From: a virus
IMG/VR virus record: IMGVR_UViG_3300025079_000003
Span: 1-64,000 of that record
Length of the DNA stretch: 64,000 nucleotides
Strand: one strand, 5' to 3'
Shown here in pieces: positions 52,601-62,700 of this stretch; positions within the stretch are counted from its first letter, which is position 1; each line of letters begins with the position of its first letter. Position numbers and translations under genes: made by a program. The notes beneath the pieces were generated by a model. That model did no database searches and was not told the origin of the DNA. It worked only from the letters and a program-made list of their open reading frames with translations.

Positions 52601-55600
52601 CTACTGGATCCTCAAGACCTTCTAATGATTTAAGCATTCCATTGTATACTACATTAGCATTAACAGGTACTGTAATAGGCGTACCATTAACTAAAGTAGT
52701 ATTACCAAAATAATCCTTTTCAATATATGTTACTGTTCCTATGTACTTTCTTACTGCAGCAGGTAAATTATCTAAACCACCACTAAGATATGTTTCTTTA
52801 CCATACTGCTGTACAGTTCTTAAACCTTCATTATCTATAAACTCATCATTTCTTTCTACTTGTTGTGCTGACTGTAGATCTATTATATCTAATACGTCTG
52901 TAACAGATTGTTTTATTTGAGGAATAAAATCTTCAAATGCTGCTGTAAGCAACTTAAGCATGTCATGCTCTTTGCTTCCTTCTAAAAATTGTGAGTTAGC
53001 ATTACTAAATACATCATATGTCTCAGCAAACTCATCAACTATAACATCTAGTTCTTCATCTTGATTGAACTTTAGCTTTTCTTCTGTAGGTATAAAATTA
53101 AATTTTCTATCTATTAACACTCCTGCCATAGAAGATATTATACCATTTGCTACAAAGCTTGGTACATATAGCTCACCTATACCAGCATTTCTATCTACCA
53201 TTTGATATGGTATAAGTTTGTTAGCTTCAACAGATGATCCTAAAGTAGTAAACTCATTTGTTGCTATAGGAGCAGATTGAAATTTACCTCCATCTATGTT
53301 TTCAAATAATGAAGTTAGTTCATTTTTATAGAATTGATTTAGTACTCCTTTAATCCAATCTAATATTTTTGTAAACAAAGATTTTACTTCTGAAGAAGTC
53401 TTAGTGTTTTTTGGTCCAGTTTTAAACAGCTCAAACTGATCTGCCATATATTCTTCAAAGTATTCTCTTTCTAATCTCTCTTGACTCATATTAGTATATG
53501 TATCAGCAGAGTTTCTAAATTTTTGTAATTCAGATGCTAGACTTTTTCCTTCCTTTCTTAGGTTGGCTCTTTGTTCTTTTCTGGCTATTCTTAAATACTT
53601 AGCTTGTTCTTGTGGCGTAAGTATCATTCTGTATACACCGTGGAAAGCCTCATGATATCTAAATGGACTATTTGCTCCTGTGTATATAGTTCCTGAAACA
53701 TCAAGTCCACCAGCTATATCATTTATGTTTAAAACAAATGATCCTACACGTGTACCTGTAGTTATTAAATTACTTCTTAGTGTAGCTATATCAGCTATAC
53801 CTATATAATCAGGTAATGTTTGTGAAGCCCATACAGAAAAAGAATCAATACTTTCTACATCAGTAGAGTTAAAAGATCCTTTAACAATCTTATTAGCACC
53901 TCTTAGTTCATCTCTTTTCTTAAATAAATCTTGTAGTTCCTTGTTTTCTTTATATGCTTGTCTTAATCTCTTCCTATTTGTAGGACCGTACTGATCTTCT
54001 AATTGAGCTTTTAATATGCTTATCTTAGTTAAAATAGAATTTAAATCACTTACCTCTTCTAAAACTTCTACCTCTTCTGCTATATCTGGTAATACTTCTA
54101 CATTCTCTGGTGCACTTTCTTCTATTAAAGGTGTGACAGATATGTTACCTTTAGATAACTCTCTTCCAATTGATTTAGGATTAGCTGTTGTTAAAAGTCT
54201 AAATCCTTTTCTTAATTGATTAGGGTCTATAGCTGTTTCCAAGTCTACTAAGAAATCAGTTATACTTGCGTCTTCTGCTATAGATGTTGTAAAGTTTTTT
54301 AAAGATATTGTACCCTCTCCTAAATTTTCATCTCCATTAATTTTATCTAACAAAAGTTGTATTAAATCTTGTGGTGATTTTCTTGTTTCTTCTGCAACAC
54401 CTAGATTAAGATCTGCCGGATATAAATATTGTGTCTTTCCTGTCTGCTTATATAATGCACCACCTAATGTTCTGTTTTCATTAGCTATAGCATCTTTAAC
54501 TCTCATTCTAATATTACCATACTGATCTACATCTAAAAATACTTTTCTTTTAGATCCAGGTTTGCTTGTTATAAATATTTTACTTAAAGTTTCTTTATTA
54601 AACTCTTCATTAAAGTTTATGTCTTTTGGTTTTTTATCTTTATCAAGATTGCTTTCTACAGTTGTCTGAGCTCTATTGATAAGTCTTAAAAGTTCTATGT
54701 CTAAGTCTACTTTCTGTTGTAATTTTGGTTTTGAAGTAACAACTGAATAAACTCCATTAGGCTGCTTAAGAACAACCATATATCTATTAGTTCCGCCCTC
54801 TACACTTTGTTTCCATAAGCCGTTTCTTTTTAATGCAGCTTCAGTCTCTTCTCTTAACACATCTAATGCATCACCTTCTAAATTACTAATAACTTTTGGT
54901 GCTGAATTATTTCCTCCTACACTAATATCATATATTAAATAGTTACCTAAACCATCAGAACTATATTTTAAATCTTTTAATGAAGTAAAAGTATTTGGTG
55001 ATGTATAGTTATCATAACCCTCAAATAAATTTATTCTTATTCCATCTGGTAATTCACCAAATATAGCCTCTCCTCTACCATCTTGATTAGCTAGTTTTTG
55101 TATTGCTTGATTTAAAACTGCAGCCTTAGCAAAATTTTCTTGTATATATTGTAGAGTCTGCACACCAGGTGATAAATTAGATTGAGAATCTATTTCCACT
55201 CCAGTTAAGTCTTTATCAAATTTAATTACACTCTTCATAAACTCTACATCAAAGTCATGTGGCATAACTGCTTTTCCATCTTTATCAAAAAAACTGAATC
55301 TTTGACTTGGTAAATATGCAAATACATTATTAGCTGATTCTTCTAGTCTAGTTATATCAGGATTTGTATCATATAAGTTATTGATCTTATCTATAACATT
55401 AACATCAATAACTTGTATTCCTATATTATAACTATTAGTATTCTCTTTTATATAAGGATTAGGTTTTAATCCATCAGCAGGTATTACATAATTTTTTGAT
55501 GGTGATTGTGTTACTGGTGTTATAAATAAATTTAATCCATTTAGTTCTTCTGTAGTTAAATTACTAATAATTAAATCTGTTCTTTCATTAGCACTGTCTT

Positions 55601-58600
55601 TAGGCTCAGTAAAATTATTTTTATGTGACCATGCCTCTATCATTTCATTAGGGCGTATTTTAGAATAAGTTTTACCTAAACTATCAAAATTAATTGGTGC
55701 TGCTAAAACAAAATTATTTATAAAGTCTTGTTCTGAAATAGGTATTGAGTTCTCTAGGTTAGTATAATAGTCATTACTAAACTTATTAAAAGGAATAATA
55801 AATATACTTTGTTGAGAGCCTTTATCAAATGATGTTTTACCTGTATTAACTACAAATACTTCCCCTTGCTTATTAATTATTCTTTCATTCTTACTTATAG
55901 ATAGCCCATTTATTCCACCAAATCTATATACTCCTCCTGTATCAACCTCTTTTTCTAATTTTTCAGCAGCTTGAATTGCATCAGCTTTTATACTATATAC
56001 ACCTAAACTATTGGCACCAATAATTTGTCTAAGCTCTTGAGATATCTTGTTACCTTTCTTATCTAGTATTGTATAAATAGATGTATTTGCTTTATCTCTT
56101 TTATTTATAACCTTTTCTTCTACATCAACTATTGCCCCTTCAAAAATAATATTTGAAGGCTTCTGTCTTACTGTTTGAAAAATAGACAGATTTAAATTTA
56201 ATTGATCTAGTATATTTAATATATCTGCATTCTCTGCTGCAGGTCCGTTTATAAAATCTTGAAAGCCTGTTTCATTTTTTATATCACTCTCTGTTGGAAT
56301 TAATTCTGCAACCTGACCATTAACCAATACTGGATATCCTTTTGACCATATTTTCTTAATAGCATCATAGGCTGTTTGTATGTTAATCCCAGCAGCGCTT
56401 TCTTTCCATTCTTCTATACTTAATGAATCTCTATTAGGTATAGCCTGATATTGTCTAAACTGGTCTTCTAATGTTCTATTTAATACAACAGAATTGATTG
56501 TTGGTATTACTTCTACATTTTCTATACCAGCATCATCTAAAATCTGATTAACATCCTTTGCACTCTCATCAGCAACTTCTTCTTGTGACCTCTCTGCTTT
56601 TGCAAGTTCTTCTGTTTGTAGATTATAACTATTTATTATTGGATTAATTATATTATTGATAATTATAGCATCTTCCAGTATAGATGGATCTAGTAATCTG
56701 CCTGCAAATAAATATGAATTTGACTGGTCTATTGAAGATGTTTCTCCTGTTTCTAAAAAAGCTTGAGTAGCTTCCGGTGTTAAATAAACATCTTCTGCAG
56801 CTAAACTATTTAGCATCTGGTTTTGTTTATCTAATACTAGCTGGGCTTTAGTTTGTTCTATTATTATTTGTTTTTGATTAGCCTCTAATACTTTAAAATA
56901 TTCTGCAGATCTATTTATTAAGTCTTCCATTTTATTAGGATCTAATAAATAATCTATAGTATTGTTAAACAAGAATGCATCTTGAGATAAAGCTGCGTAG
57001 TCTACTATTTCATTAATTGCATTATCCACTGCATCAGCATCAACAAACGTTCCTTTAGAAGCAGCTAATGAATTCAAATAGTTTTCTATTGGGCCCTTTA
57101 ACTTATTCTTTTTACGCTGATCAAAAAATCCTTTTGCTGTTAGATTATCATTATATACTTTATTAATTCTATCTAGATTCTTTTTCCTTCTTTTCTTTTC
57201 CTTAAGAGATTTTTTATTTCTCTTAATTGCAATCTCATCTAATCCAGATTCATTATTAGCATTTTGTTCTAGTATTAATATCTCTTGTTGTAATCTATCT
57301 ACTTCTACTTCTAAAGATTCTTTATCTAATAAAGGTGTAACATCATTAGCAGCCATATTACCAAACAATGGAGTAGACTCTAATGACTGAGCAATTTTTA
57401 CTTTTCTATTTAGTGCATCTTTAAATGCATTCTGAGTAAACATATAAAACATTTCTTGATGTTCATATGCCTTTTTTAATCTTTGCTCATCTCTATATTT
57501 TCTTGTTCCAGGCGTAAACATTTCTGGCTTGTATCTAGGTTTAAATATGCTTTTCTTATTATTAAACATATCACCATACTCAGTAATAAGATCTAATTGT
57601 TTTTGTATCTTTGATCTTACTTGTTCTATACTACCATAATCCTTTTTAGGAAATGCCTCACCTAAAGCTTTATCATCAAGCTGACTAAAATCTACCATCT
57701 CTTGTTGATAAAATCCTATTGAGCCTTTTTTATATTTATCATGTAAATTTTTAAACTCTAAGAAATTTCTACCATTAAAGTAATCATACTTATCATTCCT
57801 TGAAATAGCATCATCCATAGCATTGGATGTTTGTTTCATAGTTGACATCATTAGCTGATCATTATTTAAGATAGCATCTAAACCATCTACACCTTTTTCA
57901 GACATATCTTCTGATTGGCGTATAATATCTGCTATTACTTTTTCCTCTGCTGTTCTTGCGTTTGCATAATCCGCTCTAGAAGCTTTACTTCTCAAAGCAT
58001 AGAGTTTAGGAACTTGTTGAAATAAAACATTTTGATAAGGCCCAGCTAAACCACCCATCAAAAATCCGGATAAAAATGTATTTAATCCTTGTGCTGTAAA
58101 CTGATCCTGTATACCATCCATTGCAAATGAACCATATAAATTCTTTGTACCTGCACCAGGCTCTCTAAGCAAGGCACCATAGTAGCCTTCATTAGTTGCA
58201 GCAATAGCTTCTTGTGAAACTTCTTGTAGTCCCTCTGCTATTCCTGCTGCACCGTATCTTAACATCATACCTCCAAAAACTCTTGGAGCATTTTTTATTC
58301 CACCAGCTGTAAATTGTCTAACAATATTTGTAGGAGTAGGCATACCTAAAAAAGTTGCACCCTTTTGATAAGTTCCTTTTAAAGCTTTTCCTGTAACAGC
58401 ATCTACTAGTGGATTAGTTCTAAATACTTTTTCTGATAGATTCTTATATCCTCTTCTCCAACTTCCAAAGGCACCTCTTAAAACAAACTTGTTTGATAAA
58501 TATATTATACCAAAGTTTTGCATTTGTGTTCTAAATGCAGCTTGAGCAGCTTTTACTTTTGTATCAGATAGTTGATCTGCTGTAATAGCTTTACCAGGAT

Positions 58601-59789
58601 TTTGTTGTGCTAAATATTTTAAATGATTTTGTTCTACTCTATTACTAACCATACCAGCTTCTAGTTTAGCTTCAGATAAAGCAATATTAAATTGTCTTAT
58701 ATCTCTATAGAAAGCACCAAAAGCATTACCACTTTTAGTAATATTAAATAAATTTTGTGCAGCATTACCTGTTGTTTGCCAATTCTTTATAGCATAAGTT
58801 AGTTCTGGTGCAACAAATCTTCCAAAAGCTTCTGCACCACCATAATAGAATTGTTTAGCGTTTTCAGCATTATTAAGTGTTCTAACCAATGCTTCACCAG
58901 AACTTGCATATCTTTTTACATCAAATAAATTAGCAATAGCTTTTCCTGTCCTGACTAAATTTCTACCTGTGCCTGCCACAAAAGCAGCAAAACCTGCTGG
59001 TGCTCCTGCGCCTGTTGATGTTAATGCAGCTGATCCCATTGCTAACACTAACTCTTCTACTGCTATAGATGCAATAATACCTGCTGTATAACCAAAGCTT
59101 AAACCAGTATTAGTTAATAAACCAAAAGGTCCTCCTTTGCTTGTTGAACCTATTCTCATAGCATCTTCCATAGTATTTGCTGCTTCTAAGTCTGGAGCTG
59201 ACCAATAACCATCTCCATCAAATGCATCTGCTATAGATCTATAAGAAGAACCAAGACCTATAGAAAATTGACTGCCTAATTGATTCCAAGCTCTAGAAAA
59301 ATCATCATACTTGCTACTATTAGCATTATAAAAAGATTCATTGTTTGAATAAGGGTTAAAGCCTAACTCACTATAATTAGGACTAGCATAAAATCTATCA
59401 AAATTACTATTCTTAATATTACCATAATCTGGTGCAGCAGCCACTAAATTATTTTGTGATGGTGCGTTTGCTGTTGCTTTCATCTGCTCACCTAAACTAA
59501 GATCTGATATTTGAGTCTTAGATGGATTATATCCTATATCTAATAAACCAGGATTGTTGCTAGAAACATTACCAATTACTTCAGGACCATACTTAAACAT
59601 ATCACGTTGATACCTGTCTACATTTAATAAAGCAGCTGGGTCAGCCATATTTAAAAAGTCTGGACCATATTGTTCTGTATCCATTAAAGACTGCATTGTC
59701 TTATATGGTTTAGCATCATTTACTAAATCAACCTTAGGATTGTTGCCTGTAAGGTTCTCCTGAAGGGCTTGTGGATCTTGGTTTTCCAT
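46626..59789 (-). CDS. 4387 aa virion polyprotein with RNA polymerase active-site motif
   Basis: This is one of the largest phage proteins. Residues about 220-275 are a glycine/alanine-rich hydrophobic stretch (GYTAGIIASIAVEELVLAMG) suited to crossing a membrane. HEAFH at 2046-2050, with EEYMADQF downstream, is a zincin metallopeptidase motif with possible third ligand. Near residue 3460-3520 RIPS ... FLPNFMGGSAMFSNELIEV leads to SGADFDIDQAYIHM (Asp3514, Asp3516, Asp3518). This aligns with the beta-prime catalytic loop NADFDGDQMAVH and its lead-in (RAP, FEP, EG-AI, L). In crAss-like phages a related single-chain RNA polymerase is packed in the virion and transcribes early genes after injection. 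Here Ile replaces the middle Gly. A possible later segment, NNKGASIGSVVSPN (about 3700), resembles the conserved part after the catalytic loop in that family. A hairpin lies 34-60 bases after the ATG (59730-59756). Confidence 0.72.
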   Translation of the reverse strand: MENQDPQALQENLTGNNPKVDLVNDAKPYKTMQSLMDTEQYGPDFLNMADPAALLNVDRYQRDMFKYGPEVIGNVSSNNPGLLDIGYNPSKTQISDLSLGEQMKATANAPSQNNLVAAAPDYGNIKNSNFDRFYASPNYSELGFNPYSNNESFYNANSSKYDDFSRAWNQLGSQFSIGLGSSYRSIADAFDGDGYWSAPDLEAANTMEDAMRIGSTSKGGPFGLLTNTGLSFGYTAGIIASIAVEELVLAMGSAALTSTGAGAPAGFAAFVAGTGRNLVRTGKAIANLFDVKRYASSGEALVRTLNNAENAKQFYYGGAEAFGRFVAPELTYAIKNWQTTGNAAQNLFNITKSGNAFGAFYRDIRQFNIALSEAKLEAGMVSNRVEQNHLKYLAQQNPGKAITADQLSDTKVKAAQAAFRTQMQNFGIIYLSNKFVLRGAFGSWRRGYKNLSEKVFRTNPLVDAVTGKALKGTYQKGATFLGMPTPTNIVRQFTAGGIKNAPRVFGGMMLRYGAAGIAEGLQEVSQEAIAATNEGYYGALLREPGAGTKNLYGSFAMDGIQDQFTAQGLNTFLSGFLMGGLAGPYQNVLFQQVPKLYALRSKASRADYANARTAEEKVIADIIRQSEDMSEKGVDGLDAILNNDQLMMSTMKQTSNAMDDAISRNDKYDYFNGRNFLEFKNLHDKYKKGSIGFYQQEMVDFSQLDDKALGEAFPKKDYGSIEQVRSKIQKQLDLITEYGDMFNNKKSIFKPRYKPEMFTPGTRKYRDEQRLKKAYEHQEMFYMFTQNAFKDALNRKVKIAQSLESTPLFGNMAANDVTPLLDKESLEVEVDRLQQEILILEQNANNESGLDEIAIKRNKKSLKEKKRRKKNLDRINKVYNDNLTAKGFFDQRKKNKLKGPIENYLNSLAASKGTFVDADAVDNAINEIVDYAALSQDAFLFNNTIDYLLDPNKMEDLINRSAEYFKVLEANQKQIIIEQTKAQLVLDKQNQMLNSLAAEDVYLTPEATQAFLETGETSSIDQSNSYLFAGRLLDPSILEDAIIINNIINPIINSYNLQTEELAKAERSQEEVADESAKDVNQILDDAGIENVEVIPTINSVVLNRTLEDQFRQYQAIPNRDSLSIEEWKESAAGINIQTAYDAIKKIWSKGYPVLVNGQVAELIPTESDIKNETGFQDFINGPAAENADILNILDQLNLNLSIFQTVRQKPSNIIFEGAIVDVEEKVINKRDKANTSIYTILDKKGNKISQELRQIIGANSLGVYSIKADAIQAAEKLEKEVDTGGVYRFGGINGLSISKNERIINKQGEVFVVNTGKTSFDKGSQQSIFIIPFNKFSNDYYTNLENSIPISEQDFINNFVLAAPINFDSLGKTYSKIRPNEMIEAWSHKNNFTEPKDSANERTDLIISNLTTEELNGLNLFITPVTQSPSKNYVIPADGLKPNPYIKENTNSYNIGIQVIDVNVIDKINNLYDTNPDITRLEESANNVFAYLPSQRFSFFDKDGKAVMPHDFDVEFMKSVIKFDKDLTGVEIDSQSNLSPGVQTLQYIQENFAKAAVLNQAIQKLANQDGRGEAIFGELPDGIRINLFEGYDNYTSPNTFTSLKDLKYSSDGLGNYLIYDISVGGNNSAPKVISNLEGDALDVLREETEAALKRNGLWKQSVEGGTNRYMVVLKQPNGVYSVVTSKPKLQQKVDLDIELLRLINRAQTTVESNLDKDKKPKDINFNEEFNKETLSKIFITSKPGSKRKVFLDVDQYGNIRMRVKDAIANENRTLGGALYKQTGKTQYLYPADLNLGVAEETRKSPQDLIQLLLDKINGDENLGEGTISLKNFTTSIAEDASITDFLVDLETAIDPNQLRKGFRLLTTANPKSIGRELSKGNISVTPLIEESAPENVEVLPDIAEEVEVLEEVSDLNSILTKISILKAQLEDQYGPTNRKRLRQAYKENKELQDLFKKRDELRGANKIVKGSFNSTDVESIDSFSVWASQTLPDYIGIADIATLRSNLITTGTRVGSFVLNINDIAGGLDVSGTIYTGANSPFRYHEAFHGVYRMILTPQEQAKYLRIARKEQRANLRKEGKSLASELQKFRNSADTYTNMSQERLEREYFEEYMADQFELFKTGPKNTKTSSEVKSLFTKILDWIKGVLNQFYKNELTSLFENIDGGKFQSAPIATNEFTTLGSSVEANKLIPYQMVDRNAGIGELYVPSFVANGIISSMAGVLIDRKFNFIPTEEKLKFNQDEELDVIVDEFAETYDVFSNANSQFLEGSKEHDMLKLLTAAFEDFIPQIKQSVTDVLDIIDLQSAQQVERNDEFIDNEGLRTVQQYGKETYLSGGLDNLPAAVRKYIGTVTYIEKDYFGNTTLVNGTPITVPVNANVVYNGMLKSLEGLEDPVEMLQAMYAFSQTNPQTEAVVNQIFENSGINMPESYTEDFTFEQFPEGITNPNFLIKVLNSFTNFRVEWFFTQRDMLGNSIVHSASQRDDSNNQLDSWSEGYSSKLQLWQDDLNIRKDALKALVTLQTELRPKKTTIRNNALNERSRKLSKLLFDNLGISISPGYMSYSRLMARENLTKAQEQLLSFHPDVQPMTLNDIEVFFELIKEGVDLFSPEGAESKLKKLALGNASFDETIGATVFKNSNNDLVNSHQQPTFNLRKTRALNSASERARLLQDDYLSNNFLLNSPAFNALADNNQVKISRISGTKVLRSLSADLDVKSSLTLKSTDYGKYTPAEFLVTNINNYLAFYNSLNRKPLKSVLVKNPVNGTDSRFAISPNLIRVMESSNTGDQTTLPIIKAVEKIQGRDVITDEVLEAFYNFVENEYNRIVRENGPNRTTDVIEGYNTGEFRSKTFANNETLLNIDTRSGLIKEALSEEPAAFEQALRAAKLNKKSFKKQLEANLDSKFNEFDNLIDTLNVRNRIDKKIVRGISRGTTGAVKEAAKSTAAMYNLIDMDPIYNLKQVFFNNYLNVKSLNELYLSDQAKVLKDFTDKSKRAKGNNNSFIPAETYLTDPRLGVMHETNKINLVAFNEPTLMSGLSSNSIQIADAQVYGTVKATRHFQFGIGEMTPALAAALNKIEQGEVLQWEEIGELISQGNMLNSKKYAYFDGETYIKMSYTTLTKELTSMQNSDDMWVAKPGQEKLHNLRVNLEELDKENQTVSIAAPESALKMMKQNLNPISDLNGQPSGFTNNATTIYAKYFGLQQINPSNKKQITLQSQMKTLNTSEQDPRNKDIQQTIINYNNDLKYRSRLKYNAKVKLTFNVEDVRSEIDASKLNKIVSPNLVLFSKYAVNSLQAGQSTSNLIEFFSSDENNQLKYNLDNPYTISKYEQLFLTYFSQGVFQEKVNGTSVALVSSLGKNVYRRVFSIETFNGKVTPDRQEVIRENEFLNGNFTLDNRSLEELNTGDPLPAEGVIIVDRLRYNLKEYKGGEYQGQRYSEAIMPPQSKEVNDLLAYKSKYRRYKNTIPDVVSEMYAVRIPSEDYHSAFNVKVVDFLPNFMGGSAMFSNELIEVSGADFDIDQAYIHMKEFYVEKGEFKAYENNYSSYINYVNKKVNETGNQYSEAIKLYKLQGVIISDSLVDIDQTPAENAGFSKNAVGALKVLGMPITQSEFNQFVKDNKQAPYEAPVSNKLVDYKRQLVSNDYLTSGTYPIAYRPSNLDLLKNVWESVRKLPGFSERTNQAGKDIDTLTGQTVAFTNNKGASIGSVVSPNLYLSLFKEYKIGLGTLKFELDGKEYKSFGGTLNENGMRKQDLMSSLIVAMTDNAKEFLVSKLGLNAHATRMLSNMIQLGVPLETSILLLNQKIIQDIYRQIDNSDGISPSIGDRINDLIERDDKGKIVKGIVPDKDALERGVADNLEVLELQGALQVFAKVITISNFTVKLNSLVSLNNGLGKNIDSISQRVESINDFIKNPYFIKVRNMLSSSYLSGLSEQLSDINVNILPKMFLSQTPGVKRITSELVGRLDTNLYKNSEAVRTKVKKDVLAFVTLSAYQNIDKNNPLSNGILYPGQDNEQGNVWHAVEQLRISDPGNFFLFDFVTTYKPTDKGNRSGLYLAQANTWRKLNRLQKYDLQTSFNKLYNNPDTRQFAKTVINYIMVKDGLQLAPGGLLESISPYVLEDYLSEINSTEKYLRSKEFTDAGGTTSFVENYLLSASNAKLLPRKFNSETDSIAIKRMDTIDRQTGIESTIYQRNDQEKTSVDLIGSPLQFGAGFMFGNRPTLKQMMEKPEVSKSTPEVVKETEDTSKTVPQIFRNQSINLDVTDESVIIDSVNIVDTAELDAIAASIAEATDNITSEELGILEVEELPISENRQELIGQLDMFDPFISHPEITEFWDSNIEDGSFSTEVKNFKRENNINSLEDLLDLYDRNPNSMWGSPQELIDQIKKCNL

Positions 59790-59798
59790 ACTTACCTA

Positions 59799-62700
59799 TT
59801 AATTATTTTTTGATTCTTTGCTTTTTGCTGTATAAGCTGCGTCATTGTTTATTTTTTGCTTAGATAATATACCTAATACATAATCATAATATTCATCATA
59901 ACCCGTTTTGTTTTCTTGCTCACCACCTAATATTGTTGAAATTGGCTCTTGTCTATAACCTTTAGGAAATTTAGTAGCATCAGATTCATAATGATTCAAA
60001 TAACCATTTACATTTATTCTACCACCAACTTTCTGGAAACTAAAAGAACCGTGTCCAGCATTACCTGCAAAATATGGTGCAGCATAAGCAGATGGATCAA
60101 TTGTAAGTATGTTATTATTTGTGCTAGCAATTCTTTTCTCTAATGTAGTATTACTTTGTGTAACATCATAACCTAATGGGTTTGCTTTTATAGTAGAGCT
60201 TCTAGGAAATATATATGTAAATCCTGATCTTAAAACTTCAGTTACATCACTTGCATCCACATCTGCAGGATAAACTGAATTATCTTTATCTGTTAATGCT
60301 TTTATTAACTCTTGAGAAAAATTACTTAATTCATATGCAGCGTAAGGTTCATTTTGTAGTTCACCTGTCTTATCTCTTATCTCTGGACCATAGCTATCAT
60401 AAAAAGTTAATCTCATTGCTAGTTTATCTGCACCTAAGCTTTGTTCATTTGTTATTCTATCATAAATATACATAGCAGCTTTACTTTTAGTGCTTGATAC
60501 ATCCATAGCATCAGCTGTTAAAATATCTACAAAATCATCACTGTCTTCTGAACCTATTGTTGTACCTATAAAACCATAGTTACCACTTCCGCTTGCTTTA
60601 TTAGAATTAATTTGTGCATAAAAATCACCTAAAAATTTATTTTGTGTTGATCCAGCTTTTGGTGCCAATGTTAAGTCTGATGAGTTTGCTACATCAAATC
60701 TTATATTACTAGCTGGTATAGCACCCAGTCCTTGACTGTTATTCATAAATGTTCTAGAAGGAGTAGTTGACATTAATTTGTTTATGTCTGCTTTAAATCT
60801 TTTATATATTTTTCCTAAATTCTTATCTAATTGATTTTCATCAAAAGCAGTTACAAACTTATATGGACTAGAAAACTTATCATTACCATATCTAGACATC
60901 ATGTCCAATTCATCTTGTGACTTTAACACTTGTTTGGTAGTCATTAAATCATCATTATTGAAAATACCATAAAAGTCAATTGTTTTATTTGGGTCTATAT
61001 CACCTGATTGAATACGTGCCATGTTAGCATCCTTAAACTGCTCCTCAGTCATAATGCTTTTAGAATCATTGTCTATTGGAAAAATATATCCATTCTCTAG
61101 TAATAAATGAATATTTTTTTCTGCAGGAGTAAGGTCCTTTTTATTAGTATTTGATAAAGCAAGTTCAATTAATCTTGCTTTGTCATATTGATCTTTCATA
61201 GCTAGATCTACAGCAGTATTATAAAGTTCAATCTGTGTTGATAAACCAGGAGTTGTTATGCTTGTTCCACTATTAAATAGTTTATTACTTATAGACATAA
61301 ATGGACTATTAGGAGATGTATCAATACCATTTGCATGTGCACCTGTTGCATCAGTATAATATTTTTGTAAATCACCAAATAAAGATTCTATACCGTTTGC
61401 ATATTGATAATTGTCTGTTTCTAATTGATCATCATCTAATTGTCTATTGCTTAATTTTTTAACAACATCTTGTAAGTTAGCGGTGTAATAATCTTCTGGT
61501 TGATTTGGATCAGGGTTTTCAACTAAAGGAACAGTATAAAAACCAGGTCTATCAGGAACATCATATAAACCAGAACCTGCTATCATCTCTTCTAACATAC
61601 CTAAACGTTCAGTTAAAAGTTCATTACCACGTTCTTGTATTGCAATGACGTCCATTTCAAGTGGGTTGTCTGTTCCAACAAAATTATTATTTTTATCTAC
61701 AGCAAAAGTTGCACCAAGACCTTTTACATCTTGTACAGTGTTTCTCATCTGTTGTGCATAATCTATTCCTCCAAGTTCCATTAGTTTTAAGGATTGATCT
61801 CTTTTATACTTTATAGTAGCTGCATCAGCATCTATTTCGGCTTTTTGTACTTGTAGATTCCATTTATTTGTATACTTAAGATTTTCTAATTCAAAGTTAT
61901 TTTGTTCTTGAGTCACTTCCATCTCTCTCATACTAAATTGTCTAGCAGCTTTACGTACATCTGTATCAATATTGTAATTAGATAAAAGAGCCATTGCTTT
62001 ATTAAACAATGCTTCATCATCAGGATCAGATGTAGCAGCAAACTGATTAAGTTTAAATAGCCTATCTAAATCAATCTTCATTCTTTCTGCATCACTCAAG
62101 TTTTGATTTTTAATATTCTCATCTAAACTGCCAGGAACTATACCATGATTAGCTGCATAATTATCCCAGTTTACATTTACTTCATTTTGCTTTCTTAATT
62201 CATATTCTTTTTTTGTTTGGTATTCAAGATTCTTGTTTTCTATTCTAGAAATTTGTTCTGAAGCCCAAGCATTTAGCCCTTCTTGTTCTGTTGCAAACAC
62301 ACCTTTGCCAACCATAGTTTCAGCAAAGTCATAAGCTTGTACGTAAGACTTAGCATTATAAAACTTTTGCACTCTTGGATCATCTATTAAAGCAGACATA
62401 ATCTGTTCATAAGCAGGTCCTTCTACTAAGCTTCCATTTTTTTGTGTTATTATAAAATTCTTATCTTCCATTAGGATAGGGTTTCCTTGTCCATCTACTT
62501 TACCTGTATCTTTGATGTTTGGTATAGGTAAAGATATAGTTAATCCAGGATCTAATTCTGATAAATATTTTTGTGCATTTTGCACTAAATCAGCATCTAA
62601 AATTAATTCAGGAAGCGGTTGACTTTGTAATTCACCTCTTCCAGCTTCCATAAACTTTCTTCTATCTATTTCAAGTTTACGTAAACTTACTTCACTATTT

